DNA of 48,266 nucleotides from Peptococcaceae bacterium (GCA_024655825.1 JANLFJ010000022.1:1-48266); one strand, 5' to 3'. Numbered from the stretch's first letter, positions 34,157-42,910 are shown. Translations and numbers: made by a program. Notes: generated from the sequence alone by a model not told the origin.

Positions 34157-35655
34157 CAAGTATCGAATTCAATTAAATCTTGAACAGCCCTTATTTCGTA
34201 TTTTTCAAGCATAAACTGTTCTTTTGCCTTTATAACAAGGCTTTTCCCGAGTTCCCTTTCCAGTTCTCGCTGCCTGTCCCCGTTCGGTCCGGTTAAAAGC
34301 GCCGTAACCAGCGGGTGCGCAGTTACTTCCAACGTCCCGGCAGAAGTGACGGCAGCCTTTTCTCGAAGCTCCTTTCGCAGGGTAAGAGAGATCGTTTCTT
34401 CGGAAACAACTCTACCTTTCCCCTCGCAGCACGGGCAGGTCTTTTCAAAAATACTGCTTAATGACAGCCTCGCTTTTTTCCTGGTCATTTCCACCAGACC
34501 CAGAGGCGTAATCCCCAAAACATGGGCTTTCATTTTATCCTTTTTCAACTCTTCTTCCAGGATGCTGATGATTTCCTCCCGGTGAGCGGAATTCTGCATG
34601 TCGATGAAGTCGATCACGATGATTCCCCCAATGTTGCGCAGCCGCAGCTGCCTGGCAATTTCCCGGGCGGCTTCGGAATTCGTTCTGAAAACCGTATCGG
34701 CCAGGTCGGTGCTTCCCGTATACTTCCCGGTGTTCACATCAATGACCGTCAGGGCTTCCGTTTCGTCAATGACAAGGTACCCGCCGCTTTTTAACCAGAC
34801 CTTCCGTCTTAAAGCCTGGGCGATCTCGTGGTCAACGGCATATTTCGCGAAAAGATCGGCCGTATCGCTCAGGAATACTTTTCCTTTAAGATCAACACCC
34901 ATCACCTCTAGGAACTCAATAACCCTGTCCATCACTTCCCGCGAGTTCACCCTGATCTTCTTGACATCATCGCTGAAAACGTCTCTTAAAATACGCTGGA
35001 CCAGTTCAAGGTCCTTATGTATCAATGCGGGCGCTGAAACACGCTTTGCTTTCAGTTTAATTGCCTGCCAGATCTTCATCAGGCCTTCAATGTCCTGTTT
35101 AAGCTCTTCCACAGCGGCTCCTTCGGCCGCCGTTCTGACAATTATTCCCATATTTTCCGGTTTTATTTGCCATGCGGCTGCTTTAAGCCGTTCTCTTTCC
35201 TTTTCATCGTTAATACGCCTTGAAACGCCGATATAATCAACGGCCGGCACCAAAACTAGGTAGCGACCAGGTATGGTCAAATGGGTGGTAACCCGGGCCC
35301 CCTTTGTACCCGCTGCTTCCTTGGTTATCTGGACGACAATTTCCTGGCCTTCTTTTACGACATCGCGAATACTTGGATGAACCCCATCTCTTAATTGTTC
35401 GACATTGTTTTCCTCTTGCCAGTTGGAGCAGGCAAGGGCGTCTTCAACAAATAAAAAGGCGTTTTTTTCCATTCCAATGTCTATAAACGCGGCCTGCATT
35501 CCGGGAAGCACATTCCTGACAATCCCTTTATAAATATCTCCCACTAACCTGTCATTGGAACCTCTTTCCACGTAAATTTCCGCCAGTCTCCCCTCTTCAA
35601 GCACAGCTACCCTGGTCTCACAGTCAGCTGTTTGAACCAATATTTCTCTACCCAT
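34153..35655 (-). CDS. rng: Ribonuclease G/E family endoribonuclease
   Basis: A 500-residue 5'-end-dependent endoribonuclease. The S1 RNA-binding domain is at about 30-110 (VGDIYKGIVRNVLPGMQAAFIDIG). The catalytic domain has VIDVNTGK and GGIIVIDFIDM, supplying the metal-binding aspartates. A zinc-link CPCC follows, then a shorter C-terminus than RNase E. The ATG at 35655 has GAGGCGGG upstream. It sits between the TIGR03936 gene and rplU, the standard order in Clostridia. Confidence 0.92.
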   Translation of the reverse strand: MGREILVQTADCETRVAVLEEGRLAEIYVERGSNDRLVGDIYKGIVRNVLPGMQAAFIDIGMEKNAFLFVEDALACSNWQEENNVEQLRDGVHPSIRDVVKEGQEIVVQITKEAAGTKGARVTTHLTIPGRYLVLVPAVDYIGVSRRINDEKERERLKAAAWQIKPENMGIIVRTAAEGAAVEELKQDIEGLMKIWQAIKLKAKRVSAPALIHKDLELVQRILRDVFSDDVKKIRVNSREVMDRVIEFLEVMGVDLKGKVFLSDTADLFAKYAVDHEIAQALRRKVWLKSGGYLVIDETEALTVIDVNTGKYTGSTDLADTVFRTNSEAAREIARQLRLRNIGGIIVIDFIDMQNSAHREEIISILEEELKKDKMKAHVLGITPLGLVEMTRKKARLSLSSIFEKTCPCCEGKGRVVSEETISLTLRKELREKAAVTSAGTLEVTAHPLVTALLTGPNGDRQRELERELGKSLVIKAKEQFMLEKYEIRAVQDLIEFDTC

Positions 35656-35712
35656 ATCCCGCCTCACCATCCAAAAAAAGCGTCATACACATTCAGCCTC
35701 GAGTCTAATCTC

Positions 35713-36399
35713 TTAGTCCACGGGTGTTTTTATCCCCTCATCATCTTTAATAAAGAGTCCTATTCTATGAATACTCAATCGATCCCCCAGCGGGATATTC
35801 CCTACCCGGGCCAACATTTCCACAACTTCCTCCGGTCTTACATTTCTTTCACTTCCAGTCCGGATATCCATTTCAATTACAAGTATTTCCCCCCTGGGTT
35901 CCGCCTTCAGAGAATAAATACCTTCTTTAATGTTCACCTGTCGTTTTCCCTTTTTTCCCTCGCGGACCACATTAAAAAATGGTTGTGACACAGCCCTGGC
36001 GACAGCCAACTCCAGTTCTTTTTTCCCTAGAGGTAAAAGCAGCTTTGTTTCTACCACATAGCGGGCCATGTTTATTTGAGCCGCAAGGCTTTTTCCCTTG
36101 CTTACAAGCCTTTTCACGCCCAAAATTTTTATCCCTGGCGGCATGGCGCAATCCAGCTTTTGCCTGATCAGGGAAAGCGGGACCTCTTCCCTTAGCTCTA
36201 CGTCGAGGTATTCCCCGTCGCTGGTTACGCCCACAGCCAGGGCAGAGGCGTACGAAACCCGGGGATGAGGATTATATCCCTCGCTGAAAGCCAGAGGCAG
36301 GCAGGCCCGGCGAAAAGCCCTTTCCATAGTTCTCAACAGGTCAAGGTGGGAAAGGAAACGGCCAGCCGCGGTTTTAGCATATTTAATTCGAAGCAGCAT
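35713..36399 (-). CDS. TIGR03936-family (DUF2344) protein
   Basis: A 228-residue protein of the family that always accompanies the adjacent radical SAM protein. It begins LLRIKYAKTAAGRFLSHLDLLRTMERAFRRA and has FSEGYNPHPRVSYASALAVG. Its function is unknown; a tRNA- or rRNA-modification partner role is often suspected from its co-occurrence. It overlaps the radical SAM gene by 17 bases, with GAGGGG before the ATG. Confidence 0.85.
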   Translation of the reverse strand: MLLRIKYAKTAAGRFLSHLDLLRTMERAFRRACLPLAFSEGYNPHPRVSYASALAVGVTSDGEYLDVELREEVPLSLIRQKLDCAMPPGIKILGVKRLVSKGKSLAAQINMARYVVETKLLLPLGKKELELAVARAVSQPFFNVVREGKKGKRQVNIKEGIYSLKAEPRGEILVIEMDIRTGSERNVRPEEVVEMLARVGNIPLGDRLSIHRIGLFIKDDEGIKTPVD

Positions 36400-38281
36400 G
36401 GCTTTTCCCCTCGCTCTTTAAAACCTTATCCACTTCCAGGACCTGGCAAACGCCGCACAAAACGCAGCTTTCAAAACGACAGTCGCCCGTAACGGCAGTT
36501 TGATAAGCCTTTTCCCTTTCTTGCCAGAGGTACTTTTTGGTCACTCCCATATCCAGGTGTTCCCAGGGCAGCACATCTTCATAATTCCTGGCAGAACAGG
36601 CAATTTCGGCCGGCTCAATCCCTTCCTCTCTGAATGCTTCCAACCAGGCCTGCCAGTTAAAGTGTTCCGTCCAGCTGTCAAATTTGCAGCCTTTTTGCCA
36701 GGCTTTCATCAAAACGGCGCTCAAACGCCTGTCTCCTCTGGCGAAAACGGCTTCCAGCAGGCTCAGCTCGGCCTGATGATAATGATAAGCGATTCTCCTG
36801 TCCCTAATTCTTTCTTTTAAATACTGCTGTTTTTCCCGCAGCCGGTGAAGATTGTCCTGGGCTTCCCACTGAAAAGGAGTATGGGCTTTAGGCACAAACG
36901 AGGACACACTGACAGTGATTTTTGGCTGCCTGGAACCGCTCTTTTCGCGTAAGATCTCCAAACCGCTGCGCAGCACCCTGCGGGCCAGTTCGGCAATGCC
37001 GTCAAGGTCGGCTGTTGTTTCAGTGGGCAGGCCAATCATAAAATAAAGTTTGATCTGGGTCCAACCGGCGTGAAATGCCGCCGCGGTCACTTCCAGCAAG
37101 TCCTCTTCCGTGACTCCCTTGTTTATAACATCACGCAGCCGCTGTGTTCCCGCCTCCGGAGCAAAAGTCAGGCCCGTTTTACGCACGCGCTGCACCTGCC
37201 TGGCCAGTTCCAGGGAAAAGGAATCTACACGCAAGGAAGGAAGGGATACCCCGACCTTTTCTTTCTCGTACTTATCCAAAAGCCCTTTTACCAGGGATTC
37301 CACACAAGTGTAGTCACTCGTGCTCAGCGAAGTGAGGGATATTTCGTTGTACCCTGTCCCGGCCACCAGTTTCTCCGCCTGTTTTTCCAGAAGTGCACGG
37401 CTTCTTTCCCGTACTGGCCTGTAAATCATACCCGCCTGGCAAAACCGGCATCCCCGCGTGCAGCCGCGCAGAACCTCAAGCATGACCCGGTCGTGAACCA
37501 CTTCTATATACGGTACAATTGGGTTCAAGGGGAAATAGGCCTCATCAAGATCACGCACCACCCGTTTAACCACGCGGCTGGGAGCCGCTGTTTCGATAAC
37601 CCTAATCTCTTTTAGGACGCCGCCTGCCAGGTAAACAGGCTCATAAAAAGCAGGCACGTAAATTCCCTCAAGGCGCGCCAGTTCTTTGAGGAGGGTTCTT
37701 TTATCCTGCCTGCCGCCGCGTTCCAGGCGGTGGCGGGAAATAAGCTCGAAGACTTCCAGGATCGCTTCTTCGCCCTCTCCGAGCACGAAAAAATCAAAAT
37801 AATCGGCAATTGGTTCAGGGTTAGAGGCGCACGGCCCTCCTCCCATAATGAGGGGATAATCGTCATTCCGGTCCTTTGACCTGAGCGGTATCCTGCCCAA
37901 ATCAAGCATATTAAGGATGTTGGTGTAGCTCATTTCGTACTGCAGCGTAAACCCGATACAGTCGAAGTCGGCAATAGGCCGGCAGGATTCCAAGCTGAAA
38001 AGTGGAATATTTCTCTCTCTCAGGGCCTTTTCCATATCCGTCCACGGCGCAAAAACCCGTTCCATCAAGTAGCCGGGCTGGTCATTTACCAGGTGATAAA
38101 TAATGCTAAGACCCAGGTGAGACATGCCCACCTCGTACAGGTCGGGAAAAGCGAAAAGGCTTCTCAGTTTAACCGCGGACCAGTCCTTTTTCACAGCGTT
38201 GTACTCGTTGCCGACGTAACGCAGCGGCTTGAGCACTCCGGGTAGAATCTCGCTATCCAGAATGCGTTTAATCTCTTCCAT
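36383..38281 (-). CDS. TIGR03960-family B12-binding-like radical SAM protein
   Basis: A 632-residue protein with an N-terminal B12-binding-like domain (about 1-200) and a radical SAM core with CTRGCRFCQAG, the CxxxCxxC motif for the [4Fe-4S] cluster that cleaves SAM. A C-terminal cysteine group (CRFESCVLCGVC) could bind a further cluster. The reaction is unknown. The ATG at 38281 has GGGAGGAC upstream; a TTG two codons earlier is less likely. It is co-transcribed with the TIGR03936 gene. Confidence 0.88.
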   Translation of the reverse strand: MEEIKRILDSEILPGVLKPLRYVGNEYNAVKKDWSAVKLRSLFAFPDLYEVGMSHLGLSIIYHLVNDQPGYLMERVFAPWTDMEKALRERNIPLFSLESCRPIADFDCIGFTLQYEMSYTNILNMLDLGRIPLRSKDRNDDYPLIMGGGPCASNPEPIADYFDFFVLGEGEEAILEVFELISRHRLERGGRQDKRTLLKELARLEGIYVPAFYEPVYLAGGVLKEIRVIETAAPSRVVKRVVRDLDEAYFPLNPIVPYIEVVHDRVMLEVLRGCTRGCRFCQAGMIYRPVRERSRALLEKQAEKLVAGTGYNEISLTSLSTSDYTCVESLVKGLLDKYEKEKVGVSLPSLRVDSFSLELARQVQRVRKTGLTFAPEAGTQRLRDVINKGVTEEDLLEVTAAAFHAGWTQIKLYFMIGLPTETTADLDGIAELARRVLRSGLEILREKSGSRQPKITVSVSSFVPKAHTPFQWEAQDNLHRLREKQQYLKERIRDRRIAYHYHQAELSLLEAVFARGDRRLSAVLMKAWQKGCKFDSWTEHFNWQAWLEAFREEGIEPAEIACSARNYEDVLPWEHLDMGVTKKYLWQEREKAYQTAVTGDCRFESCVLCGVCQVLEVDKVLKSEGKSHAASN

Positions 38282-38520
38282 GCGCAAAGTCCTCCCACAG
38301 CGCCCACGGCTTCATCTCTCGCCACCAGCTGTTTCTCCGATTCATTAACTATTGTACCCTTATAATATACAATTATTTCTAAATCATGGCAACGACCCCA
38401 CTCCCAAAATCTTTTCCTCTTCTCCGCTGTTACGGCCGTAGAATTAAAAAGACCGCATTAACGCGGCATTCAAGCAGTTATTGGCGCGGCCACGGCCAGG
38501 ACCTGCACTGCACCTATATT

Positions 38521-39255
38521 TTAAGTTTTATCCGCAGCCGGAAGAAAAAGTTTTGTCGGGTCCAGCGGTTCGCCCTGCTGCAATACCCTGAAATAAAGCT
38601 GAGGTCCGGCAGCTTTGCCGGTTTTGCCAACCTTGGCAATAACCTGTCCCGTGAGAATGCTGTCGTTTAAATTCACAAGTATCTCCTTGCAATGGCCGTA
38701 TGTAAAAACAAGCCCGCCTTCGCTGGTGATTTCTATTGTCCTCCCTATTTCCTCGTCATTGGCGAGCCTGGTGACAACTCCCCGGAACGCGGCCTTAACA
38801 GGCGTTCCCTCCGGAGCGGCAATTATTATCCCGTCATTGATTCTCTGGGCCGCACCCGTACCGGTAATTCCGCCGAAGGGACCGGTTACCTGGCCTGAAA
38901 CGGGAACAGCCAAAGAGACCTGGTTCTGAGAAAAACTTGAGGCTTCAAAAGCCGCCCGATCAAATGTATCTCCCCACAAACCTACTTCCGAAAAAAACTT
39001 GAGCACCGGCGTGATACTACAGTCTTCTGTAAACCAGGCCCTTATCCTGGCCTGAACAGGCTGCAGCGCGGGTGTATCAACCTGGAAAACGGCCCAGATC
39101 AAGAAAAACAGGACTAAAGAAATGCCGCTCTGCCACAAAATGCTTTTCCAGGCTGTTCTTTCCCTGCTGCGTTCATGCAACGGCTTTTTTTTCCCATAAT
39201 TCCCATAATAACGAGAAACTGACGGCCGTTCCCCTGGTTCCCATAACTTCCCCAT
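38521..39255 (-). CDS. SpoIVFA-like M23-fold protein with lost zinc site
   Basis: A 244-residue protein with a basic, Pro-poor N-terminus, one transmembrane helix (SGISLVLFFLIWAVF, about 45-60) and a LytM-type domain at about 130-240. The metallopeptidase residues are replaced: the expected HxGxD segment reads INDGIII, and GPHLHF reads GPQLYF; only the His of YGHC remains. It should be a non-catalytic scaffold like SpoIVFA or SpoIIQ, which act in the mother-cell/forespore membrane. The ATG at 39255 follows GAGGGTGG. Usually a SpoIVFB peptidase gene follows, but here the next gene is the radical SAM gene, 239 bases downstream. Confidence 0.75.
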   Translation of the reverse strand: MGKLWEPGERPSVSRYYGNYGKKKPLHERSRERTAWKSILWQSGISLVLFFLIWAVFQVDTPALQPVQARIRAWFTEDCSITPVLKFFSEVGLWGDTFDRAAFEASSFSQNQVSLAVPVSGQVTGPFGGITGTGAAQRINDGIIIAAPEGTPVKAAFRGVVTRLANDEEIGRTIEITSEGGLVFTYGHCKEILVNLNDSILTGQVIAKVGKTGKAAGPQLYFRVLQQGEPLDPTKLFLPAADKT

Positions 39256-39363
39256 GAAAACCACCCTCATAAACCATTTTTAACTAAAATATATTGTCCC
39301 AACCTCAATAATATGACTGATGAAATGATTTATCTGCCGCAAACATAACACAGGCCAGGGCAA

Positions 39364-39392
39364 TTGACTTCCCCGCCATCTACGGCTAAAAT
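39364..39392 (+). promoter_or_regulatory. metH promoter
   Basis: TTGACT (39364-39369), 17-base spacer, TAAAAT (39387-39392). The leader is about 34 nt, too short for a riboswitch. Confidence 0.65.
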
Positions 39393-39431
39393 GATTGAAA
39401 CAAGATTATCCGGTTAACGGAGGTGTTTATA

Positions 39432-41852
39432 TTGTCTGGTTTTTTAGATAAACTGCGCGAACAGGTGCTGATAGGAGACGGGGCAATGGGCACCATGCTG
39501 GCCGAACAAGGTCTTGGCCGCGGCGAAAGCCCGGAACTGTGGATGCTTGCACATCCCGAAGAAATAAAAAAGATTCACTGTTCTTACCTTGAAGCAGGCT
39601 CACAGGTTATACAAACCAACACCTTCGGAGCCAACCGGCTCAAACTTGGGGAATACGGCGCATCCGATAAGGTAGCGCTCATCAATAAGAAAGCAGCCAG
39701 GCTGGCCAGAGAGGCCGCCGGGAAAAAAGCCTTTGTAGCCGGGATCGTTGGCCCTACCGGGCACTTTCCCGCCCCATTGGGCGACATTGAGTGGTCGGAG
39801 CTCGTGGATGTTTTTGGTGAACAAGTAACAGCCCTGGCGGAAGGCGGCGTTGACTTCATCTTCCTCGAAACTTTCTCCGACCTGGGAGAAATCAGGGCAG
39901 CCCTTTTTGCCGCTAAAACCATGACCTCCCTGCCTGTGGCCTGCTCAATGACATACAGCGGCGGCCGGACCCTTACCGGCACCTCTCCCGAGATCGCGGC
40001 TACCGTTTTATCCTCCCTGGGCGCCCAGTTGATAGGAGCCAACTGCTCAACGGGTTCCCGTGAACTGCTTGAAGTGATGAAATCTTACCGGGCAGCCACC
40101 CGTTTGCCTCTCCTGGTGGAGCCGAATGCAGGCATGCCCGAATTAATAGGCGGTAAAACGGTATTTCGGGATACCCCTGAATTTATGGCTTCCTATGCGG
40201 AGGCTTTTCGCCAGGCGGGAGTAAACCTTATCGGCGCTTGCTGCGGGAGCACGCCCCGCCACATTGAAGCAATAGCCAAAGCCCTCACCTCCCGGCAGCC
40301 CGTTTTTCCACCTTCTACCAGCACACCTGTTACCCGGCTGGCCAGCCGTTCCTGCCTCGTATCCCTCGGTCCCGGCTGCCTCCCCGTCCTGATCGGCGAA
40401 AGAATTAATCCGACCGCAAGGTCCGCTGTTGCAGGTGCCCTGCGCAAAGGAAACTGGGCGTTCATCGTTCAGGAAGCGACCGCCCAGGTGGAAGCGGGCG
40501 CCCAGCTCCTGGATTTTAACGTGGGAGTTCCCGGCCTGGAAGAGGATTCCCTGCTGAAAGACGGGGTACAGCAGCTTCAACAGGCGCTTGATGTCCCCCT
40601 CGTCCTCGACTGCACACGGCCCGAAGCGCTGGAAAAAGGGCTGAGAGAATTCCAGGGCAGGGCTTTAATCAATTCAGTAAACGGCGAGGAAAAAAGCCTC
40701 TCCGCAATCCTTCCGCTGGCTAAAAAATACGGTGCCGCTGTTATTGGACTTTGCCTTGATGAAAAAGGCATCCCCGAGAGCGCCAAACAGCGCCTGGCCA
40801 TCGCCGAACGAATTGTAAACCGCGCTTTCGAACACGGCCTGGCCAGGGAAGACGTTCTCATCGACTGCCTGACGCTCACCGCCGCAACTTCTCCCGCCCA
40901 GGCCATGGAAACCATACGCGCCGTCTCGCTGGTGAAAAAGGACCTCCGTGTCGCCGTCGTCTTGGGTTTAAGCAACATCTCCCACGGCCTGCCGCAGCGT
41001 TCCTGGCTCAATGCCGCTTTTCTCGCCCTCGCCCTTGGCGCCGGGCTGGATGCCGTCATCGCTAATCCTGCCGACAGCAGAATCACGGAAACCCTTGCTG
41101 CGGCGTCCCTGCTTGCCGGCAGGGACAAAGGAGCCCAAAACTATCTTTCGGTTGCCGGCCGCGCCGTGTCTTTGCCGTTGCAGGCACCCCCGCCCGGCAA
41201 AAAGGAGGACATCTCTTTAGATCATCTTCAATCGCTGGTCTTTCACGGCCAGGTAGAAACAATCGTCCCGCTTTTAAAGAAGCTCCTGGAAACCGAAGAG
41301 CCGTTGAGCATCATCAACCGAGGAGTCATCCCGCCCCTGGAAAAAATGGGCGACCTTTTTGCCAGGGGAGAGGTTTTTCTACCCCAGCTTATGCTGGCCG
41401 GAGGCGCGGCCAAACAGGCACTCGCTTTTCTCAAGAAACACCTGCCCGCGCAGGCATCTGGGAACAAGGGGACCGTCGTGATCGGCACGGTAAAGGGAGA
41501 TATCCACGACATCGGCAAGAACATCACGGCCGCCATGCTGGAAAACCACGGGTACAGGGTAATAGATTTAGGTAAAAACGTGCCCGGCGAAAAATTTCTC
41601 GCCGCCGCAATACAGGAAAAGGCAGGCATTGTGGGGCTTAGCGCTTTAATGACTACCACCATGGTGGAAATGGGGCCCATAATCCGGATGATCAAAAAAG
41701 CGGATAGCAGGATCAAGGTTATTGTGGGAGGCGCTGTCGTCACCGAGGAATATGCCCGGTCCATAGGAGCGGATGGCTACGGCAAAGACGCTGTCGCCGC
41801 CGTAAAACTGGTGCAATCCTTATTTAAAGAAATAGAAAACATCGAGGCATGA
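39432..41852 (+). CDS. metH: Cobalamin-dependent methionine synthase, short form
   Basis: Transfers methyl from methyl-tetrahydrofolate through cobalamin to homocysteine. Of about 806 residues, the homocysteine domain covers 1-300 with zinc ligands Cys205 (GANCSTG) and Cys270/271 (GACCGSTPRH). The pterin-binding domain (about 320-570) contains LLDFNVGVPG, followed by the cap (about 600-680) and the B12 domain with VKGDIHDIGKNI, whose His binds cobalt. The C-terminal activation domain of the Escherichia coli enzyme is absent, as in many anaerobes. The TTG at 39432 follows GGAGG by 8 bases; a GTG at 39423 overlaps that site. Confidence 0.92.
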   Translation: MSGFLDKLREQVLIGDGAMGTMLAEQGLGRGESPELWMLAHPEEIKKIHCSYLEAGSQVIQTNTFGANRLKLGEYGASDKVALINKKAARLAREAAGKKAFVAGIVGPTGHFPAPLGDIEWSELVDVFGEQVTALAEGGVDFIFLETFSDLGEIRAALFAAKTMTSLPVACSMTYSGGRTLTGTSPEIAATVLSSLGAQLIGANCSTGSRELLEVMKSYRAATRLPLLVEPNAGMPELIGGKTVFRDTPEFMASYAEAFRQAGVNLIGACCGSTPRHIEAIAKALTSRQPVFPPSTSTPVTRLASRSCLVSLGPGCLPVLIGERINPTARSAVAGALRKGNWAFIVQEATAQVEAGAQLLDFNVGVPGLEEDSLLKDGVQQLQQALDVPLVLDCTRPEALEKGLREFQGRALINSVNGEEKSLSAILPLAKKYGAAVIGLCLDEKGIPESAKQRLAIAERIVNRAFEHGLAREDVLIDCLTLTAATSPAQAMETIRAVSLVKKDLRVAVVLGLSNISHGLPQRSWLNAAFLALALGAGLDAVIANPADSRITETLAAASLLAGRDKGAQNYLSVAGRAVSLPLQAPPPGKKEDISLDHLQSLVFHGQVETIVPLLKKLLETEEPLSIINRGVIPPLEKMGDLFARGEVFLPQLMLAGGAAKQALAFLKKHLPAQASGNKGTVVIGTVKGDIHDIGKNITAAMLENHGYRVIDLGKNVPGEKFLAAAIQEKAGIVGLSALMTTTMVEMGPIIRMIKKADSRIKVIVGGAVVTEEYARSIGADGYGKDAVAAVKLVQSLFKEIENIEA

Positions 41853-41875
41853 TAAATCACTTTTACCTAAAATCC

Positions 41876-41904
41876 TTGACACTCTCCACAAAATTCCATA
41901 TATT
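41876..41904 (+). promoter_or_regulatory. Promoter of the ANTAR regulator gene
   Basis: TTGACA (41876-41881), 17-base spacer, TATATT (41899-41904). The leader runs from about 41911 to 42007 and can form a GCCG/CGGC hairpin around GTGTCCCAA; I recognise no known riboswitch in it. Confidence 0.7.
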
Positions 41905-42007
41905 AAAGGATAATATCCAGGTAATTCAAGCCAAAATGTTGCCAGGGAAATCAGCCGGTGTCCCAACGGCGAATTCTTGTGTTTTACCTTTATAGGGGAG
42001 GTTCTTT

Positions 42008-42583
42008 ATGGTCACGGTAATGGTTTGTTGTTCAGATACAAAACGCCGCAACAGGATTACCTCCCTTTTGCAGTCCATGGGCCTAACGGTTGTAGCGGAA
42101 GCATCCGACGCCCATCAGGCCTTGCGGTTGGTCCGTTCCTCCCAGCCTCGCCTCGTCGTGTTTGATATTGAAAGGTACGATTACTCCGAGATGGACACCG
42201 CCTCCCTTATCGCCAGGGAAAAGCTGGCCCCCGTGATACTGGTCACCGTTCCCCACCAGCAGAATGTGATTGACGCTATTAAAGAGGAATACGTCATGTC
42301 CTACGTGGTAAAACCGCTCAACAAGTGGGCGTTGGAATCCGCCGTTAATACCGCCCTGGCCAACTTTAACAAGATGGAACAAAAAGAATCCGAAATCAAA
42401 AAACTCAAAGAATCACTGGAAACGCGCAAACTCGTGGAGCGTGCAAAACACATCATCATGCGCGACCTTAAACTCTCTGAAGCCGAAGCGTTCCGGCGCC
42501 TTCAAAAACAGAGCATGGACAAGGGAATACCCATGAAAGAACTGGCCCAGGCCATTCTTCTGAACGAGGAACTCAAAAAGTAG
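42008..42583 (+). CDS. ANTAR-domain response regulator, RNA-binding antiterminator
   Basis: A 191-residue regulator with an N-terminal receiver (phospho-acceptor Asp53 in VVFDIE, Lys in YVVKPL). The acidic pocket is reduced to a single Asp (CSDTK), so phosphorylation may be altered. A coiled-coil linker (MEQKESEIKKLKESLE) leads to the C-terminal ANTAR domain (about 130-185): AKHIIMRDLKLSEAEAFRRLQKQSMDKGIPMKELAQAI. ANTAR domains bind paired small RNA hairpins in leaders and prevent terminator formation. The target is very probably the leader immediately downstream, before amt. GGGGAGG precedes the start. Confidence 0.9.
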   Translation: MVTVMVCCSDTKRRNRITSLLQSMGLTVVAEASDAHQALRLVRSSQPRLVVFDIERYDYSEMDTASLIAREKLAPVILVTVPHQQNVIDAIKEEYVMSYVVKPLNKWALESAVNTALANFNKMEQKESEIKKLKESLETRKLVERAKHIIMRDLKLSEAEAFRRLQKQSMDKGIPMKELAQAILLNEELKK

Positions 42584-42689
42584 CAAATAGATCAGCTGTG
42601 GGAAGGCTCTTGACCTGCAGAAACCGCTATGCCGCCCCGGCTCATCAGGTTTGATGACCCAGATATACAATATATTTTCGCCGCGGCTC

Positions 42690-42718
42690 TTGAATTTTAA
42701 ATACATTGCCGCTAAAAT
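42690..42718 (+). promoter_or_regulatory. amt promoter
   Basis: TTGAAT (42690-42695), 17-base spacer, TAAAAT (42713-42718); start near 42725. The -35 lies in the second copy of a GGCTCTTGA repeat (42605-42613 and 42685-42693). Confidence 0.65.
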
Positions 42719-42725
42719 GAAAAGC

Positions 42726-42762
42726 GATACGAAGGCGTATCCTTTTTAGGACAAAGGCGTCC
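42726..42762 (+). promoter_or_regulatory. ANTAR-target dual hairpins of the amt leader
   Basis: Hairpin 1: GATAC (42726-42730), loop GAAGGC, GTATC. After a 7-nt linker, hairpin 2: GGAC (42749-42752), loop AAAGGC, GTCC (42759-42762). Both loops have six bases with G at position 4. The 3' half of hairpin 2 is also the 5' arm of terminator 1, so the two folds exclude each other. Confidence 0.75.
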
Positions 42763-42795
42763 ATAGACAGGCAGAACCGGTCTGTGGGCGTTTTT
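42756..42795 (+). terminator. amt leader terminator 1
   Basis: GGCGTCCATAGAC (42756-42768) pairs with GTCTGTGGGCG and the following T residues (from 42780), with an 11-base loop and five T at 42791-42795. It is prevented if hairpin 2 forms. Confidence 0.75.
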
Positions 42796-42828
42796 CATTG
42801 TTTCCTTAACAAACAAACGGTTGAGAAC

Positions 42829-42876
42829 GAAGGCGTTCTCGGCGGGAAAATCCTGTCCGGGAGCGCCTTTGTTTTT
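42829..42876 (+). terminator. amt leader terminator 2 with overlapping ANTAR-like hairpin
   Basis: GAAGGCGTTCTCGG (42829-42842) pairs with CCGGGAGCGCCTTT (42857-42870), 14 pairs, then GTTTTT. The competing hairpin 3 is GAGAAC (42823-42828), loop GAAGGC, GTTCTC (42835-42840). No second hexaloop hairpin sits beside it; only a TTGTTT/AAACAA stem with a 7-base loop occurs just upstream. Confidence 0.7.
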
Positions 42877-42910
42877 ATAAATAATATAATGAAAGGAGAA
42901 ATAAAAAACC

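Noticed and set aside
39393-39431. Cobalamin or SAM riboswitch before metH
   Set aside because: The promoter leaves only about 34 nt, too short for either.
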